NCBI GenBank assembly: GCA_016933335.1
Contig: JAFGBD010000037.1
Span: forward strand, 73,695-136,371
Direction: 5' to 3'
DNA length: 62,677 nucleotides
Source: Bacteroidales bacterium
GTDB lineage: Bacteria > Bacteroidota > Bacteroidia > Bacteroidales > UBA10428
The notes beneath the pieces are model-generated. The model searched no databases and was not told where the DNA came from. It saw nothing but the letters and a program-made list of their open reading frames with translations. A program made the translations under genes and the position numbers. Shown piece by piece: positions 18,379-28,469 of the stretch (position 1 is its first letter; every line of letters starts with the position of its first letter).

Positions 18379-21300
18379 TTACTGATCCATGAACACAAAC
18401 CTCTTTCGTACCTTCTGTTTCTTATCACGTTCACCCCGGCGGGCAAAAACGGCATACATCACAGGTACGATGATCATGGTGACGATGGTTGAAAATACCA
18501 GTCCGCCGATAACGGTAATACCCATGGGTGTCCATATTTCCGATCCTTCGCCTGTACTAAGTGCCAGTGGTACCATAGCCAGTATGGTTGTGAAAGCAGT
18601 CATCAGTACAGGACGAAGCCGTGAATGCCCCGACAGGGCAATTGCTTCATAGAGTTCATATCCGCGGTCGCGCATCAGGTTGATGTAGTCTACCAGTACA
18701 ATACCGTTTTTAACCACGATACCAACCAGCAGCACTGCACCCAGACCTGCGATCAGACTCAGTGTGGTATTGGTGATGAACAGGGCCAGAATGACGCCGG
18801 TAAATGCAAATGGTATTGAGAACATAATAACAAATGGCATGGCAAACGACTCAAACTGTGAAGCCATGACGATGAATACAAGGACAAGGCTCAATACCAG
18901 CAACAATGAAAGATCGAGAAATCCTTCCACCTGATCTTCGTAGGCTCCTCCTACACTGATGAAAACCTCCGGTGGTGTCTCAATATCCTCGATTTCTGTC
19001 CTTATCTGGCTGGCGAGCTCTCCAAGCGAAACACCTACAGGCTTGGCTGACACTGTTACGATGCGCTGACGCCTTTTGTGTTCGATATTCGGAGGTGACC
19101 AGTATTCTTTCACCTCTCCAAGTTCCTTTAATTTGATTTTATTACCCATTGGGGTCATGATACTGATCGCCTCCAGGTCGGTAATGGAATTCCGGTAGTA
19201 CTCTTTCAGCCTGAGAATGATATCATATTCGTCACCTTCTTCACGGTATTGTGAGGCAATAAGTCCGCTGACACGGTTGCGGATGTATGCCGAAACCGTG
19301 GCACTGGTCAGTCCGTGCAGAGCCAGCTTTTCGCGGTCAAGGACAACCTGCAGTTCAGGCTTCTCTTTTTCCCTGCTGATCATCACATCCCTGGCTCCAT
19401 TGATATTACTCACCCGGAGTTTGATGTCATTGGCAAGTTTGTTGGTTACATCAAAGTCGTAACCATATATTTCCACATCCACCGTATTATCACCGCCGCC
19501 CATACCGCCGGATGTGGAAACATTGTAGTTCACAATTTCAGCAAACTGATCCAGCTGATCCCTGAAATCGTCAGCTATTTCAAAGACAGAACGCGATCTC
19601 TCTTCTATTGATACCAGCCTGGCCATGATGTTAATTCGGTTTGATCCGGTGGCGCTGAACATGGAGGAGAAACTACCTTCATCATCGGCTCCTGATGAAG
19701 CGGAGATCAGGGTGATTTCAGGATAACGCTCTTCAATGATGCCTTCAATCCTTCTGGCAATTTTCGCAGTTTCTTCTACCCTGAGGCCTGTTTCCAGTTC
19801 AATGGCAGCGTTCAGACTGCTTTCATCCGTCATCGGCATGTAATCGGTTTTCACAAATTTTACTGCAAGGAAAATGGAGCCGATAAACACAAACAGCGCG
19901 AGCAGCATGACCACTTTCTTGTGAAAAAGCGCCCAGCGGATTGATTTTTCATAGAAGTCATCCACCTTATCAAGTGCTTTTCCGATGATGTTGTTGTATC
20001 CGAATTTTGCAATATTTTCTTTCTTAGGTCTCAGCCTCAGAAGTTTGGAGGCGAGCATCGGGGTTAATGAAATGGCCGCCAGCGTTGATGTACTGACAGT
20101 AATGGTTACAATCCAGCCCAGCTGTTTGAACATTACACCTGTCAAACCACCTACAAGTGTAAGCGGGAAAAACACCGCCACAATCACAAGGGTTGTTATG
20201 ATGACTGCAAGCCATACTTCGTTTGTGGCATAGATGGCAGCTTCACGGGGTGTGCTTCCCCTCTCGATATGTTTGGTAATGTTTTCAAGGACAACAATGG
20301 CGTCGTCGACAACCATACCGATGGCAATGGATAATGAAGACAGTGAGATCACATTGAGGGAGCTGCCCGAAATATAAAGGTATATGAAAGAAACGATGAG
20401 AGAAATCGGGATGGTCAGTGCGATGATAAAGGTTGCACGCCATCGTCCGAGAAAAACAAGCACAACAATAACAACAAACAGCAATGCCCACATCAGTGTC
20501 TGCGACAGGTTTTTAATCGAGCCGCGGATGAAATCAGAAGTATCCATGATTGGCTCTATCTGAATATCCGGAGGCAGTGTTTTCACCAGCTTCTTCAGTT
20601 GTTTGTTGACATCTCTTGCGATGCTGACTGTATTGGCGCCCGACTGCTTCATAACCAGCATTCGCATACCCACCTCACTATTGATTCTTTCATCCATGGT
20701 CTTGTCTTTGATCGTGTCGTTCACTTCGGCAACATCTTTAAGATAGATGGGTTTGCCTCCGGAATTGCCGACAACCAGCTTTTTCAGCTGATCGCTTTCG
20801 GTAAACTCGCCCTGAACACGTAACTGGTAATCGGTTTTACCCATTTTAACATTTCCCGATGGCATATTCAGGTTTTCGGCACCGATGATGCTCCCGATCT
20901 GCTCGAGCGTGATGTTATAGGCATCCAGCTGCCTGGGATCAATATTGACATATATCTTTCTTCCGGGCGATCCGACAGTGAAGATTGATCCGATGCCGTC
21001 TACCCTGTTCAGCGGAGTGACGATTTTTTCATCAATGATTTTTTCAAGTCCGGGATAGCTCTCATTCGCTGTGATTGCAAAGAAGAGAATAGGCATCATG
21101 CTGGTGCTGAATTTGAAAACAACAGGCCTGTCAACACCCTCGGGCATATTGCTGTATACTCCGTCCAGCATCGTTCTGACATCGTTCATTATCTCATCGA
21201 GGTTTGCCTCCCATTCAAACTCAAGGAACACAACCGACAGGTTATCATACGATATGGAAGACACCTCTTTGAGTTTGTCGACTGAGTTCATGGCATCCTC

Positions 21301-21501
21301 AACAGGTTTGGTGATGTTGGTCTCAATATCAGCCGCATTAGCCCCTGCATAGGTTGTCATGACACTCATAAACGGGGCATCAATCTCAGGGTAAAGATCG
21401 ATGGGAATCTGAACCAGAGAATAAATTCCCATAACTATCACCGCCGTGAAGATCATAAGGGTGGTAATCGGGTTATTGACTGCGCTTTTATAAATGCTCA
21501 T
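18379..21501 (-). CDS. RND efflux pump inner-membrane transporter (HAE1/AcrB-type)
   Basis: Proton-driven exporter of 1040 residues with the standard 12 membrane segments and two large periplasmic loops. The N-terminus (NPITTLMIFTAVIVMGIYSLVQIPIDLYPEIDAPFMSV) and the segment-4 motif GMVVDDAIVVLENI, with the paired Asp of the proton relay, are clear. It exports hydrophobic compounds through a tripartite complex with the adaptor and TolC proteins encoded just upstream in the same operon. It lies 42 bp after the adaptor gene. The substrate range cannot be told from sequence. Confidence 0.95.
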   Translation of the reverse strand: MSIYKSAVNNPITTLMIFTAVIVMGIYSLVQIPIDLYPEIDAPFMSVMTTYAGANAADIETNITKPVEDAMNSVDKLKEVSSISYDNLSVVFLEFEWEANLDEIMNDVRTMLDGVYSNMPEGVDRPVVFKFSTSMMPILFFAITANESYPGLEKIIDEKIVTPLNRVDGIGSIFTVGSPGRKIYVNIDPRQLDAYNITLEQIGSIIGAENLNMPSGNVKMGKTDYQLRVQGEFTESDQLKKLVVGNSGGKPIYLKDVAEVNDTIKDKTMDERINSEVGMRMLVMKQSGANTVSIARDVNKQLKKLVKTLPPDIQIEPIMDTSDFIRGSIKNLSQTLMWALLFVVIVVLVFLGRWRATFIIALTIPISLIVSFIYLYISGSSLNVISLSSLSIAIGMVVDDAIVVLENITKHIERGSTPREAAIYATNEVWLAVIITTLVIVAVFFPLTLVGGLTGVMFKQLGWIVTITVSTSTLAAISLTPMLASKLLRLRPKKENIAKFGYNNIIGKALDKVDDFYEKSIRWALFHKKVVMLLALFVFIGSIFLAVKFVKTDYMPMTDESSLNAAIELETGLRVEETAKIARRIEGIIEERYPEITLISASSGADDEGSFSSMFSATGSNRINIMARLVSIEERSRSVFEIADDFRDQLDQFAEIVNYNVSTSGGMGGGDNTVDVEIYGYDFDVTNKLANDIKLRVSNINGARDVMISREKEKPELQVVLDREKLALHGLTSATVSAYIRNRVSGLIASQYREEGDEYDIILRLKEYYRNSITDLEAISIMTPMGNKIKLKELGEVKEYWSPPNIEHKRRQRIVTVSAKPVGVSLGELASQIRTEIEDIETPPEVFISVGGAYEDQVEGFLDLSLLLVLSLVLVFIVMASQFESFAMPFVIMFSIPFAFTGVILALFITNTTLSLIAGLGAVLLVGIVVKNGIVLVDYINLMRDRGYELYEAIALSGHSRLRPVLMTAFTTILAMVPLALSTGEGSEIWTPMGITVIGGLVFSTIVTMIIVPVMYAVFARRGERDKKQKVRKRFVFMDQ

Positions 21502-21543
21502 TGCCTTATGCTTTACATATTAATATAATCTGAATTTACCATG

Positions 21544-22608
21544 TTATTTAGTCACAACTTCCACGGGAACACCTTCTAACAGACGCGCCTGACCCGTTAC
21601 AACCAGGTGATCGCCTTCATCCAGTTCGGCGGATATGATCTCGATCAGGTCATCAAAGCGCTTACCTGTTGAGACTGAAATTCTTCTGGCCGTTCCATCT
21701 TTTTCAATAAAAACATAACGTTCGTTGGTCCCCTGCATTTTAAGGACTGACATTGCCGGAACGACCAGTGCTTTCACCTCTCCAAGTTCCAGGTTCACCC
21801 TGCAGAACATTCCCGGGCGCAACCTGTTCCCTGGATTATTGACCTTAAATTCGACGGTGAATGAATGCGACATGGGATCGATGACAGGATATTTTCTGAT
21901 GAGATATCCGGTGTATTGCTCACCGGGATAAATATCACTGGTAACAACTGCTTTCATCCCTGAAGATATCAGGGGGAAATAGGTTTCAGGTATGTCAACA
22001 AAAGCTTTCAAAGGATTGATCTGTACGATGGAGAGAATGGCTGCCTTACCGGCAGAGGTGTTGGGCACTGCCGAATACATCTCTCCGTTTTCAAAATACC
22101 TGCCTGAAACTATGCCATTAAAAGGTGCTTTGAGTCTTGTATTCTCCTTAAGGAATTCAACATTTGTTCTGGCTACCTCATACTGGGTCTTTACCTGGTC
22201 GAACTGCTGCTGGGTTATACTTCCGACTTTCTGAAGGGTATCCATCCTTTTATAATCTGTTTCCAGATTTTGCAGTTGAAGCATTGCCTGCCGGAGCTGG
22301 GTCTGATCCATCTGCACCAGCAGATCACCCTGTGAAAATCTGTCACCCACCTCTGCAAATATCTTATCAATTCTTCCCGGAGTCGAAGGTACAAGGTGCA
22401 CTTCTTCATATGCTTTCAGCGTTGAGGTGTATTCAATGTCCTTGGATATTGTCTGTGGCTGCAGTTTCATGATTTTTACTTTTTCAACCTTTACGCTGTC
22501 TGATGTTGAATCGTTTGCTGCGGGATTTTGCTGATCACTCCTTTGGGAGCAGCCAGTCATTATGATTGCTGTTAAAAGCCCTGCCGTTAAAATGTTTGCT
22601 AATTTCAT
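21544..22608 (-). CDS. RND efflux adaptor (membrane fusion) lipoprotein
   Basis: From the ATG at 22608 the product (354 residues) begins MKLANILTAGLLTAIIMTGC, a lipoprotein signal with Cys20. The lipoyl/biotinyl-like halves (VPSTPGRIDKIFAEVGDRFSQGD and LKAPFNGIVSGRYFENGE) flank a coiled-coil hairpin (about residues 80-130), followed by beta-barrel and membrane-proximal domains, the HlyD/AcrA arrangement. A longer reading to 22713 runs through a palindromic repeat and overlaps the tolC stop; it is unlikely to be the true start. It connects the RND pump and TolC protein in the periplasm. Confidence 0.93.
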   Translation of the reverse strand: MKLANILTAGLLTAIIMTGCSQRSDQQNPAANDSTSDSVKVEKVKIMKLQPQTISKDIEYTSTLKAYEEVHLVPSTPGRIDKIFAEVGDRFSQGDLLVQMDQTQLRQAMLQLQNLETDYKRMDTLQKVGSITQQQFDQVKTQYEVARTNVEFLKENTRLKAPFNGIVSGRYFENGEMYSAVPNTSAGKAAILSIVQINPLKAFVDIPETYFPLISSGMKAVVTSDIYPGEQYTGYLIRKYPVIDPMSHSFTVEFKVNNPGNRLRPGMFCRVNLELGEVKALVVPAMSVLKMQGTNERYVFIEKDGTARRISVSTGKRFDDLIEIISAELDEGDHLVVTGQARLLEGVPVEVVTK

Positions 22609-22648
22609 CTGTATATTTTTTAAATCTGTTTCAATGGTAAGAGGTCTT

Positions 22649-22675
22649 CCTGTTACTTGCCGGCAAGCCGGCAGG
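22649..22675. repeat. Palindromic intergenic repeat, TTACTTGCCGG family
   Basis: The sequence contains the perfect 12-bp palindrome CTTGCCGGCAAG (22656-22667 region) overlapping a second GCCGGC copy, so GCCGGC-AA-GCCGGC can fold either way. It shares TTACTTGCCGG with the repeat at 5455-5504. It lies between the tolC stop and the adaptor start and may stabilise or process the operon mRNA. Confidence 0.5.
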
Positions 22676-22709
22676 CCAGACGCAGTTTTAATTTTACCTG
22701 CCGCTATTC

Positions 22710-24008
22710 TCATAATATATTCATTAGTTTTTTAAGCTCCACTTTGGCGTTTATAAGACTGATGATGGACATCAGGTATTCTGTTTCGGCCTGGAGGTAA
22801 TTGTTATTGGATATGGTCAGGTCAAGGCTGGATGCGACACCCTGCTCATATTTCAGCTGGTAATTTTTGTATATACGGTATGCTACATCCACATTTTTCT
22901 TCCGGTTTTCATGTTGTTCCATTTCAGTGGCAAGGTTAAACCTTGCCTGCTTAACCTGCAGCAGCAGCTGATCTGTCAGCAGTTCCTTGTTATTCAGCGT
23001 TGTCTCATATTGGATGCGTGCCTGGCTGAGCTGTGCATTGCGCTGTCCGCTTGAAAAGATAGGGATACTCAGGTTTAATCCGACCACATTTTTTGGCTGG
23101 ATGTCAAATTCAGGCTTTAATATTTTATTGGTATAACTGTAAAAGCCGGTGATGGTTGGCAGGTAATTCATTTTTTGCATTGTAACCTGGGAAGCAGAAA
23201 GTTTTTCCTGGGTCAGCATCAACTGGAAATCTACATTGTCACGAAGTGAAAAATCAGATCCCATCAGCAATTCGTATCCGAATGCTTCCATTAAACCATT
23301 GATCGAATCTGTCAGCTCCACCGGTGTATCAACAGGAACTCCCAGCTGAAAACGCAACAGGTTGTATGATAATTCTTTCTGCCGTTCTGCGGACTTCAGG
23401 GCATTCCCGAGCGAAGTAAGCTGAACCTCAAACTGATCGGTATCGAGTTTTTCAGCCATGCCGGCAGACACCATTGCTTTGGTCTTTTCGAAAATCGCTT
23501 TTGTGTTATCCAGATTCTTTAAGAGAATGCCTATAGACAGATCCGAAACCAGGGCATTGTAATATGATTTGGTGACCTGTTCCCTGATGTTCTGTTCGGT
23601 TTTGTGATAGCTGGTTTCGGTAAGTTCTTTATAGAGCCTGGCTGATTGCAGACCAATAATATAAGCTCCGTTAAAAATCAGCTGTGAAACGGTTAAATTG
23701 AGGTTACTTGTGGGATTGAAAGGGATTTTTTGTGCCGGCATGCCTTCTGCAAAACTGAGTTCTATCTCTGCACCCAGGAAATTTGAATAGTCCAGTGTGA
23801 CATTTGCCTGGGGCAATCCTGCCGAGAGGGTTTCGTTGTATATTTTCCTGGATTCATCGATGGCCAGTCCGGCATTTTTTACAGTTTTATTGTATTCAAT
23901 TGCATGCTGTATGGCATCACCAAGGCTAAATGACAGTTTATCCTGTCCGTTCGTCCTGACAAGAGCCAGGACTGCCAATAATATCATCAGGTTTGTTTTT
24001 AATCTCAT
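22710..24008 (-). CDS. TolC-family outer-membrane efflux protein
   Basis: A 432-residue outer-membrane channel with signal peptide (MRLKTNLMILLAVLALVRTNG) and the duplicated OEP domain: long alpha-helical hairpins rich in Gln, Ala and Leu (LYKELTETSYHKTEQNIREQVTKSYYNAL; the second half starts around residue 230). It forms the exit duct for the RND pump. It is the second gene of the operon, 26 bp after the tetR gene and 101 bp before the adaptor start. Confidence 0.92.
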   Translation of the reverse strand: MRLKTNLMILLAVLALVRTNGQDKLSFSLGDAIQHAIEYNKTVKNAGLAIDESRKIYNETLSAGLPQANVTLDYSNFLGAEIELSFAEGMPAQKIPFNPTSNLNLTVSQLIFNGAYIIGLQSARLYKELTETSYHKTEQNIREQVTKSYYNALVSDLSIGILLKNLDNTKAIFEKTKAMVSAGMAEKLDTDQFEVQLTSLGNALKSAERQKELSYNLLRFQLGVPVDTPVELTDSINGLMEAFGYELLMGSDFSLRDNVDFQLMLTQEKLSASQVTMQKMNYLPTITGFYSYTNKILKPEFDIQPKNVVGLNLSIPIFSSGQRNAQLSQARIQYETTLNNKELLTDQLLLQVKQARFNLATEMEQHENRKKNVDVAYRIYKNYQLKYEQGVASSLDLTISNNNYLQAETEYLMSIISLINAKVELKKLMNIL

Positions 24009-24034
24009 GGCATACTGTTTATTTCTTTATTCCT

Positions 24035-24649
24035 TTATTTATACATCTGTTCAAAAGGGAAGTGTTTTTCGATCAATTCAAGACCTTTCTTTGTTGAGAT
24101 ACCCCTGAAGTAAGGAATAATGATATTATCTATGATTACCCTTGTATTTGTGTTATCAGGGAATATGCCTGTTTTATGGCATGTTTGCATCATTTCATGT
24201 ATGAAAACGTCTACGACGGCAAGATTCAGTTCTTTCCTGAATATTCCTTCTTTTATGCCCCTTTTCAGTATTGCATATGTGATTGATTCATTACCCGGCT
24301 GGTTGCGTTTGACAAAATAACTCCGCATCTCCGGATAAAGCTTCTCGAAATCGTCAAAGAACAACGGATTGATGTCTGCTTTTTTCTTTTCCCCGTGTTG
24401 TCCGATCAGGTAAAGTGCTTCAATGGCATTGGAAGACTGCGAAATGATAGCCTCCATTTCATCCTCATTCTGCCTGTCCATGAACAAAAGACACTGCCAT
24501 AATAACTCATCCTTATCTTTGAACATTTCATAGATGGTTCGCTTTGACATTCCCAGTGCCGCTGCAATCTGGTCCATTGTAACCTGACGGATACCTGCTT
24601 TCTTAAACAGTTCAACCGATTTCAATATGATCCTTTCCTTTGTATCCAT
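24035..24649 (-). CDS. TetR-family transcriptional regulator of the efflux operon
   Basis: A 204-residue regulator. Residues 6-52 form the TetR helix-turn-helix (ILKSVELFKKAGIRQVTMDQIAAALGMSKRTIYEMFKDKDEL). The rest is an alpha-helical ligand domain, which is variable in this family. It is the first gene of the operon, so it probably represses its own promoter together with the pump genes, released by an exported compound. A -7 element TATTTTTG lies at 24666-24673 on the minus strand, about 17 bases before the ATG; no clear -33 TTG or operator palindrome was seen. Confidence 0.88.
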   Translation of the reverse strand: MDTKERIILKSVELFKKAGIRQVTMDQIAAALGMSKRTIYEMFKDKDELLWQCLLFMDRQNEDEMEAIISQSSNAIEALYLIGQHGEKKKADINPLFFDDFEKLYPEMRSYFVKRNQPGNESITYAILKRGIKEGIFRKELNLAVVDVFIHEMMQTCHKTGIFPDNTNTRVIIDNIIIPYFRGISTKKGLELIEKHFPFEQMYK

Positions 24650-25090
24650 AGAAAAAAACAGGCGACAAAAATAACAAAACTAATTCAGTTTACAGGGTTT
24701 TTATGTTTTTTTAACAAACATCTCAAACATCATTTTGTTCATTATCCGTAATTAATCAATCTGCCGGTATTTTATTGGTAAAAAACAAAATATTACTGAA
24801 TGCCCCTGACTTTATTATGACAGACCAAAATTACACCCTGTTGGTTCATGCTAAAACAGATATCGGTAAAAGGCGGATAATTCAGGGTGAATTGCATGAA
24901 AGCAGCCGGGACTTGCATATTGATGCAACCAGGTACCAATAGGATAGACTGAAATGAAAAGATGAAATGGATTACAGTGCTATAGCGAGCTTCAGGGGGA
25001 TGAAAAAAAAGATGTATCAAAAGTCAATTTATCCTCCGGAGAATTAATATTTGAAAGTGCTCTTGTAAGGGTGGTACGGACAAAATCAAC
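24650..25090. other. Noncoding gap between the efflux operon and the T9SS cargo gene
   Basis: Besides the -7 element at 24666-24673 nothing was recognised here. A 41-codon ATG ORF on the + strand (24817-24942) begins MTDQNYTLLVHAKTDIGK, reminiscent of a PP2C phosphatase N-terminus, but it ends early and lacks further support. The AT-rich stretch at 24660-24800 may hold the tetR control region. Confidence 0.4.
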
Positions 25091-25130
25091 AAAAAAGAGG
25101 CTGCTTTTACTTTTTAAGGCAGCCTCTTAT
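25091..25130 (-). terminator. Intrinsic terminator after the T9SS type A cargo gene
   Basis: AAGAGGCTGC (25095-25104) and GCAGCCTCTT (25119-25128) form a perfect 10-bp stem. On the minus strand the second arm runs into TTTTTTG, a good release site, 19 bp after the stop at 25147. Confidence 0.85.
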
Positions 25131-25146
25131 ATATTTTAACTGATAG

Positions 25147-25947
25147 TTATTTACTGATCATCAGTTTCTGGTGATAGTCAGTACCTTCGTTCCTGAATTT
25201 TACAATATAGGTGCCCTGGCCCAATGCTGAGATATCGATCAGCTGGTTCGAAGCGACATCAGTTTTGGAAAGGACCATCTTACCGTTAATATCGTAAAGG
25301 AATACGTCGACATTCTTAAAATCCTCTGACAGATAAAGTATGACCTGATCAGTTGCAGGTGTCGGAGCCAGAGATATCCCGCCTGTTGTATTTATGGCAT
25401 CTTCAACGTCACTGATCGATACCAGGGCAGAGCTGCAATCCAGCGACCAGCAATTGTATAAATTGTTAAATGCCCTGGCAAAATATTCACCACTGGCACT
25501 TACCGGATAGGTGGCATCTGAATTTGAATCATCGTCTCCGCAGGAGGTTCCCTGCCAGAAGTAGGTTACATTTGCCGGTGGAGAGGGAAGAGATAGCGAT
25601 CCTTCACCATAGACCGGCACAGGTGGTGCGCCGGGATGCTGATTCAGTCTTACATTGGTTGCAAAAGTTGAACTCAGCCATGAACCAACCAATGTGGTTC
25701 CCTGTGAGGAGGCAAGAAACGCACGCAAAAAATAGCTGCCTGATGAGGTAGCAAGAAATGTTTTATTGCTGTTATCCTGTGATGTGCCATCGGCTGCACC
25801 CTGCCAGTAATAAATGATATCCTCGGGAGGATCACTTCTGGTAAGCGTCGCTGTTTCGCATTCGTATTCGATGGTGATGGAAGGCTGTGCCATCAGACTG
25901 CAGGATGCGAAAATGATGGCTGTTGTGGTAAGAAGTTTTGCGGTCAT
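25147..25947 (-). CDS. Secreted protein with T9SS type A sorting domain
   Basis: From the ATG at 25947 the 266-residue product has a signal peptide (MTAKLLTTTAIIFASCSLMAQ), two similar beta-rich modules of about 70 residues, each with a YxWQG motif (IIYYWQGAADG and VTYFWQGTSCG), and a C-terminal T9SS type A domain over the last 75 residues (LAPTPATDQVILYL, DINGKMV, GQGTYIVKF, ending QKLMISK). It should be exported by T9SS and attached to or released from the cell surface. The longer reading to 25974 begins within the promoter -7 box and is excluded. Confidence 0.8.
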   Translation of the reverse strand: MTAKLLTTTAIIFASCSLMAQPSITIEYECETATLTRSDPPEDIIYYWQGAADGTSQDNSNKTFLATSSGSYFLRAFLASSQGTTLVGSWLSSTFATNVRLNQHPGAPPVPVYGEGSLSLPSPPANVTYFWQGTSCGDDDSNSDATYPVSASGEYFARAFNNLYNCWSLDCSSALVSISDVEDAINTTGGISLAPTPATDQVILYLSEDFKNVDVFLYDINGKMVLSKTDVASNQLIDISALGQGTYIVKFRNEGTDYHQKLMISK

Positions 25948-25971
25948 GAGAATGTTTATTAGTGTATATAA

Positions 25972-26002
25972 CAAATGTATACGATTTTGGATTACTAAAC
26001 AA
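25972..26002 (-). promoter_or_regulatory. Bacteroidota-type promoter of the T9SS cargo gene
   Basis: Minus-strand TTG (26000-26002) and TACATTTG (25972-25979) are 20 bases apart, an exact consensus fit. Transcription should begin near 25966, about 20 bases before the chosen ATG at 25947, and this settles the start codon. Confidence 0.75.
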
Positions 26003-26156
26003 ATCTATTTTTTATTAATTTTTACAGGATCAGCTAAAAACTTGTCAACAGGAATATTATTCAATGTTCAGGATTAATAATTGTAAATAATCCATCGCTG
26101 TATATGGTAACATGTATGAAATCTTCCGGTATGTAACCAGCCCGGCTGCAGGTAAT

Positions 26157-28409
26157 TTATTTACATTTGCTTTCGATGAGTTCCGCGGCAGGCGTAAAGC
26201 CCAGTTTCAATGCCCTGTTCCAGTCTCTGCAGGCATCAGGTTTTTTCCCCATGGAATAAAGATGGTTTCCCCTGTTCATCAATGTGAGATGATCATCCGG
26301 GTTCAGGCTCAGTGCCTTTTCATAGTCAGCCAGCGCTTTGGAAGAATCGTTCTGAAATACCCAGTAGTTTCCGCGGTTCGCGTAAGCTTTGGCAAAAGCT
26401 GAATCAAATGCAATGGCCTGATCAAAATCTTTTAAAGCCTGGTCCTGATTATTCATATAAAAACAGGTAATGCCCCTGTTATTATAAGCCTCGGCATAGT
26501 GTGAATTCAGTTCAATGGCTTTTGTCAGCTGTTCAAATGCACCATGGTAATCTCCTTTTTTGTTAAGAATATTCCCGATCTCGTTATAGGCTTCTGCAAT
26601 ATCCGGATCCAGTTCCTTTACCTTTTCAAAATCTTTTATAGCTGCATCATAATTCTTTTCTTCAAGATAGGTCATACCGCGTGAAAACCAGGCATCGATC
26701 TTTCGGGGATATACCCTGATGGCATTGTTATAATCACGTATTGCCATTTCGTTGTTATGCATCGACCTATACACATCTGCCCTGAGAAGATATATCACTG
26801 CCCTTCGCGGGGCAAGGCTGATGGCCCGGGAATAACTTTCAATTGCACCTTCAGTGTTTTTCAATTCAAAAAGGATATTTCCTTTGTTCAAATAAGCATC
26901 CAGATAGCCAGGATCAAGTTCTATGGCTTTATCTAAATCTTCGATGGCCCGTTTTGAGCTGTCAAGTTTGAACCATGCCAGAGCCCTGTTATTGTAAAGA
27001 TGTTTCAGGCGTGGTGACAGCCTGATACCCCTGTCAAAATCTTTAATGGCCAGTTGATATTCGCCTTTGTCATTGTATGCATTTCCCCTGTTATTGAGTG
27101 CTATGCTGACATCCGGATTTTTCCTTAAAACATCTGAAAACAGGGTAATACTGTTTTCCCAGACCTTGTTTCTTGTCCATGTTGCTGATCCCAGTAAGAG
27201 GATGAAAACAGCAAATCCTATCCATCCGTGCGTTCTGTATTTATCCGGGATGGTTCTTTCGAGCAATATGCCAACGATAAAGCCCAATCCCGCATATGGG
27301 ACATAGGTATACCTGTCAGCAACAACTACCACACCCTTTATCGAAATAAAGTGAAGAAATACGGATATGGTCAGCAGAAAGAATAACAAACCGAAAATAA
27401 AATCATGCCTGTTTTTTTTCATCCTTATCAAAAAGAGAACAGCAGCAACAATAAGTATGATGGCGGCAATAAAAGCAACAGTGTAAATCAGCGGAAAGCT
27501 TCCTCCGGTCTTTTCAGGGTAGGGGATTATGGCAGATAAGTGAACAGGGAATATAAACCGGATCAGGTAAAACATAAGAGCATATGCAGCCAGCAGCAGC
27601 TTGTCAAAAAAGTTGAATTTATCTGTTGGGTGCAGCACCTTGACAACTGATTTTCCGATTCTGGCCATATTGGCATGCGGACCAAAAACAATCCTGAAAA
27701 CTTCCCAGCCGGCAAACGCGATAACAGGTAACTTTTCGGCAATCAGTACCCATGACCATTTTCGTTTCAGATAAAAATCAATCAGAAACAAAAGAAAAGG
27801 AATGGTAACTGCCGAAAACTTCGAATGGTAGGAAAGATAGAACAGGAGAGTGAACGCCAACCAGTTGAAAATTCTGTATATAACTTTCCGTGTGTTGATA
27901 TAATACAGGTAAGCATGCAGGCACAGAAACAGAAAAAAAGTGTATAAGACGTCCTTACGTTCCGAAACCCATGCAACAGATTCAATATGCATGGGGTGCA
28001 GGGCAAACAATATGGCCACCACAAATGCAATATTCCTGTTTGAAGTAAGACGCAGGATCAGGAAAAATAATAACAGGGCATTGATGATATGCCAGATAAT
28101 GTTTTCAATATGATAGGGAACAGGATTCAGTTTCCATAACCTGTAATCGATCATAAAGGATAACAGGGTAAGTTTGGTTCCTCCCAGTCCGGTTCTTTTG
28201 GTAACAATGTGATTTACCGATTCCCATGAGAAATCCCTGATGTGTTTATTGTTGAGAATATAAACATTATCATCCCAGTTGGTGAAATCATTGTTGATGG
28301 CTGAGGAATAAGCCGCAAAAGTCAGAATCACAACAAGCCCTGTCAGCAGGCAGTTGCTTTGCAACCATTTTAATACACCGGCATTCCTGAAAGCTGACTG
28401 AAAATTCAT
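26157..28409 (-). CDS. TMTC-like polytopic membrane protein with C-terminal TPR array
   Basis: The N-terminal 420 residues hold about 10-11 membrane segments and the marks of the TMTC/PMT-like glycosyltransferase group: N-W-D-D-x-x-Y at residues 44-50 in the first external loop and the HPMHIESVAWVSERKD motif at 138-153. The C-terminal 320 residues are about eight to nine TPR units (from NPDVSIALNNRGNAYNDKGEY near residue 440). Eukaryotic homologues are O-mannosyltransferases using a lipid-linked sugar. The bacterial ones are uncharacterised, and an analogous GT-C role in surface glycosylation is inferred from the adjacent, divergent DPM-like GT2 gene. The C-terminus (KPDACRDWNRALKLGF) resembles that of the TPR protein at 40413. 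Confidence 0.8.
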   Translation of the reverse strand: MNFQSAFRNAGVLKWLQSNCLLTGLVVILTFAAYSSAINNDFTNWDDNVYILNNKHIRDFSWESVNHIVTKRTGLGGTKLTLLSFMIDYRLWKLNPVPYHIENIIWHIINALLLFFLILRLTSNRNIAFVVAILFALHPMHIESVAWVSERKDVLYTFFLFLCLHAYLYYINTRKVIYRIFNWLAFTLLFYLSYHSKFSAVTIPFLLFLIDFYLKRKWSWVLIAEKLPVIAFAGWEVFRIVFGPHANMARIGKSVVKVLHPTDKFNFFDKLLLAAYALMFYLIRFIFPVHLSAIIPYPEKTGGSFPLIYTVAFIAAIILIVAAVLFLIRMKKNRHDFIFGLLFFLLTISVFLHFISIKGVVVVADRYTYVPYAGLGFIVGILLERTIPDKYRTHGWIGFAVFILLLGSATWTRNKVWENSITLFSDVLRKNPDVSIALNNRGNAYNDKGEYQLAIKDFDRGIRLSPRLKHLYNNRALAWFKLDSSKRAIEDLDKAIELDPGYLDAYLNKGNILFELKNTEGAIESYSRAISLAPRRAVIYLLRADVYRSMHNNEMAIRDYNNAIRVYPRKIDAWFSRGMTYLEEKNYDAAIKDFEKVKELDPDIAEAYNEIGNILNKKGDYHGAFEQLTKAIELNSHYAEAYNNRGITCFYMNNQDQALKDFDQAIAFDSAFAKAYANRGNYWVFQNDSSKALADYEKALSLNPDDHLTLMNRGNHLYSMGKKPDACRDWNRALKLGFTPAAELIESKCK

Positions 28410-28469
28410 TTTTCTAAATACGCAATTAATAGTATTTTAGTGAGTGCTAAAGATAATAAACTTTAACAG

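Noticed and set aside
24817..24942. 41-codon + strand ORF starting like a PP2C phosphatase (LVHAKTDIGK)
   Set aside because: Similarity covers about 10 residues, the NED motif is missing, and it ends early with no continuation in other frames.
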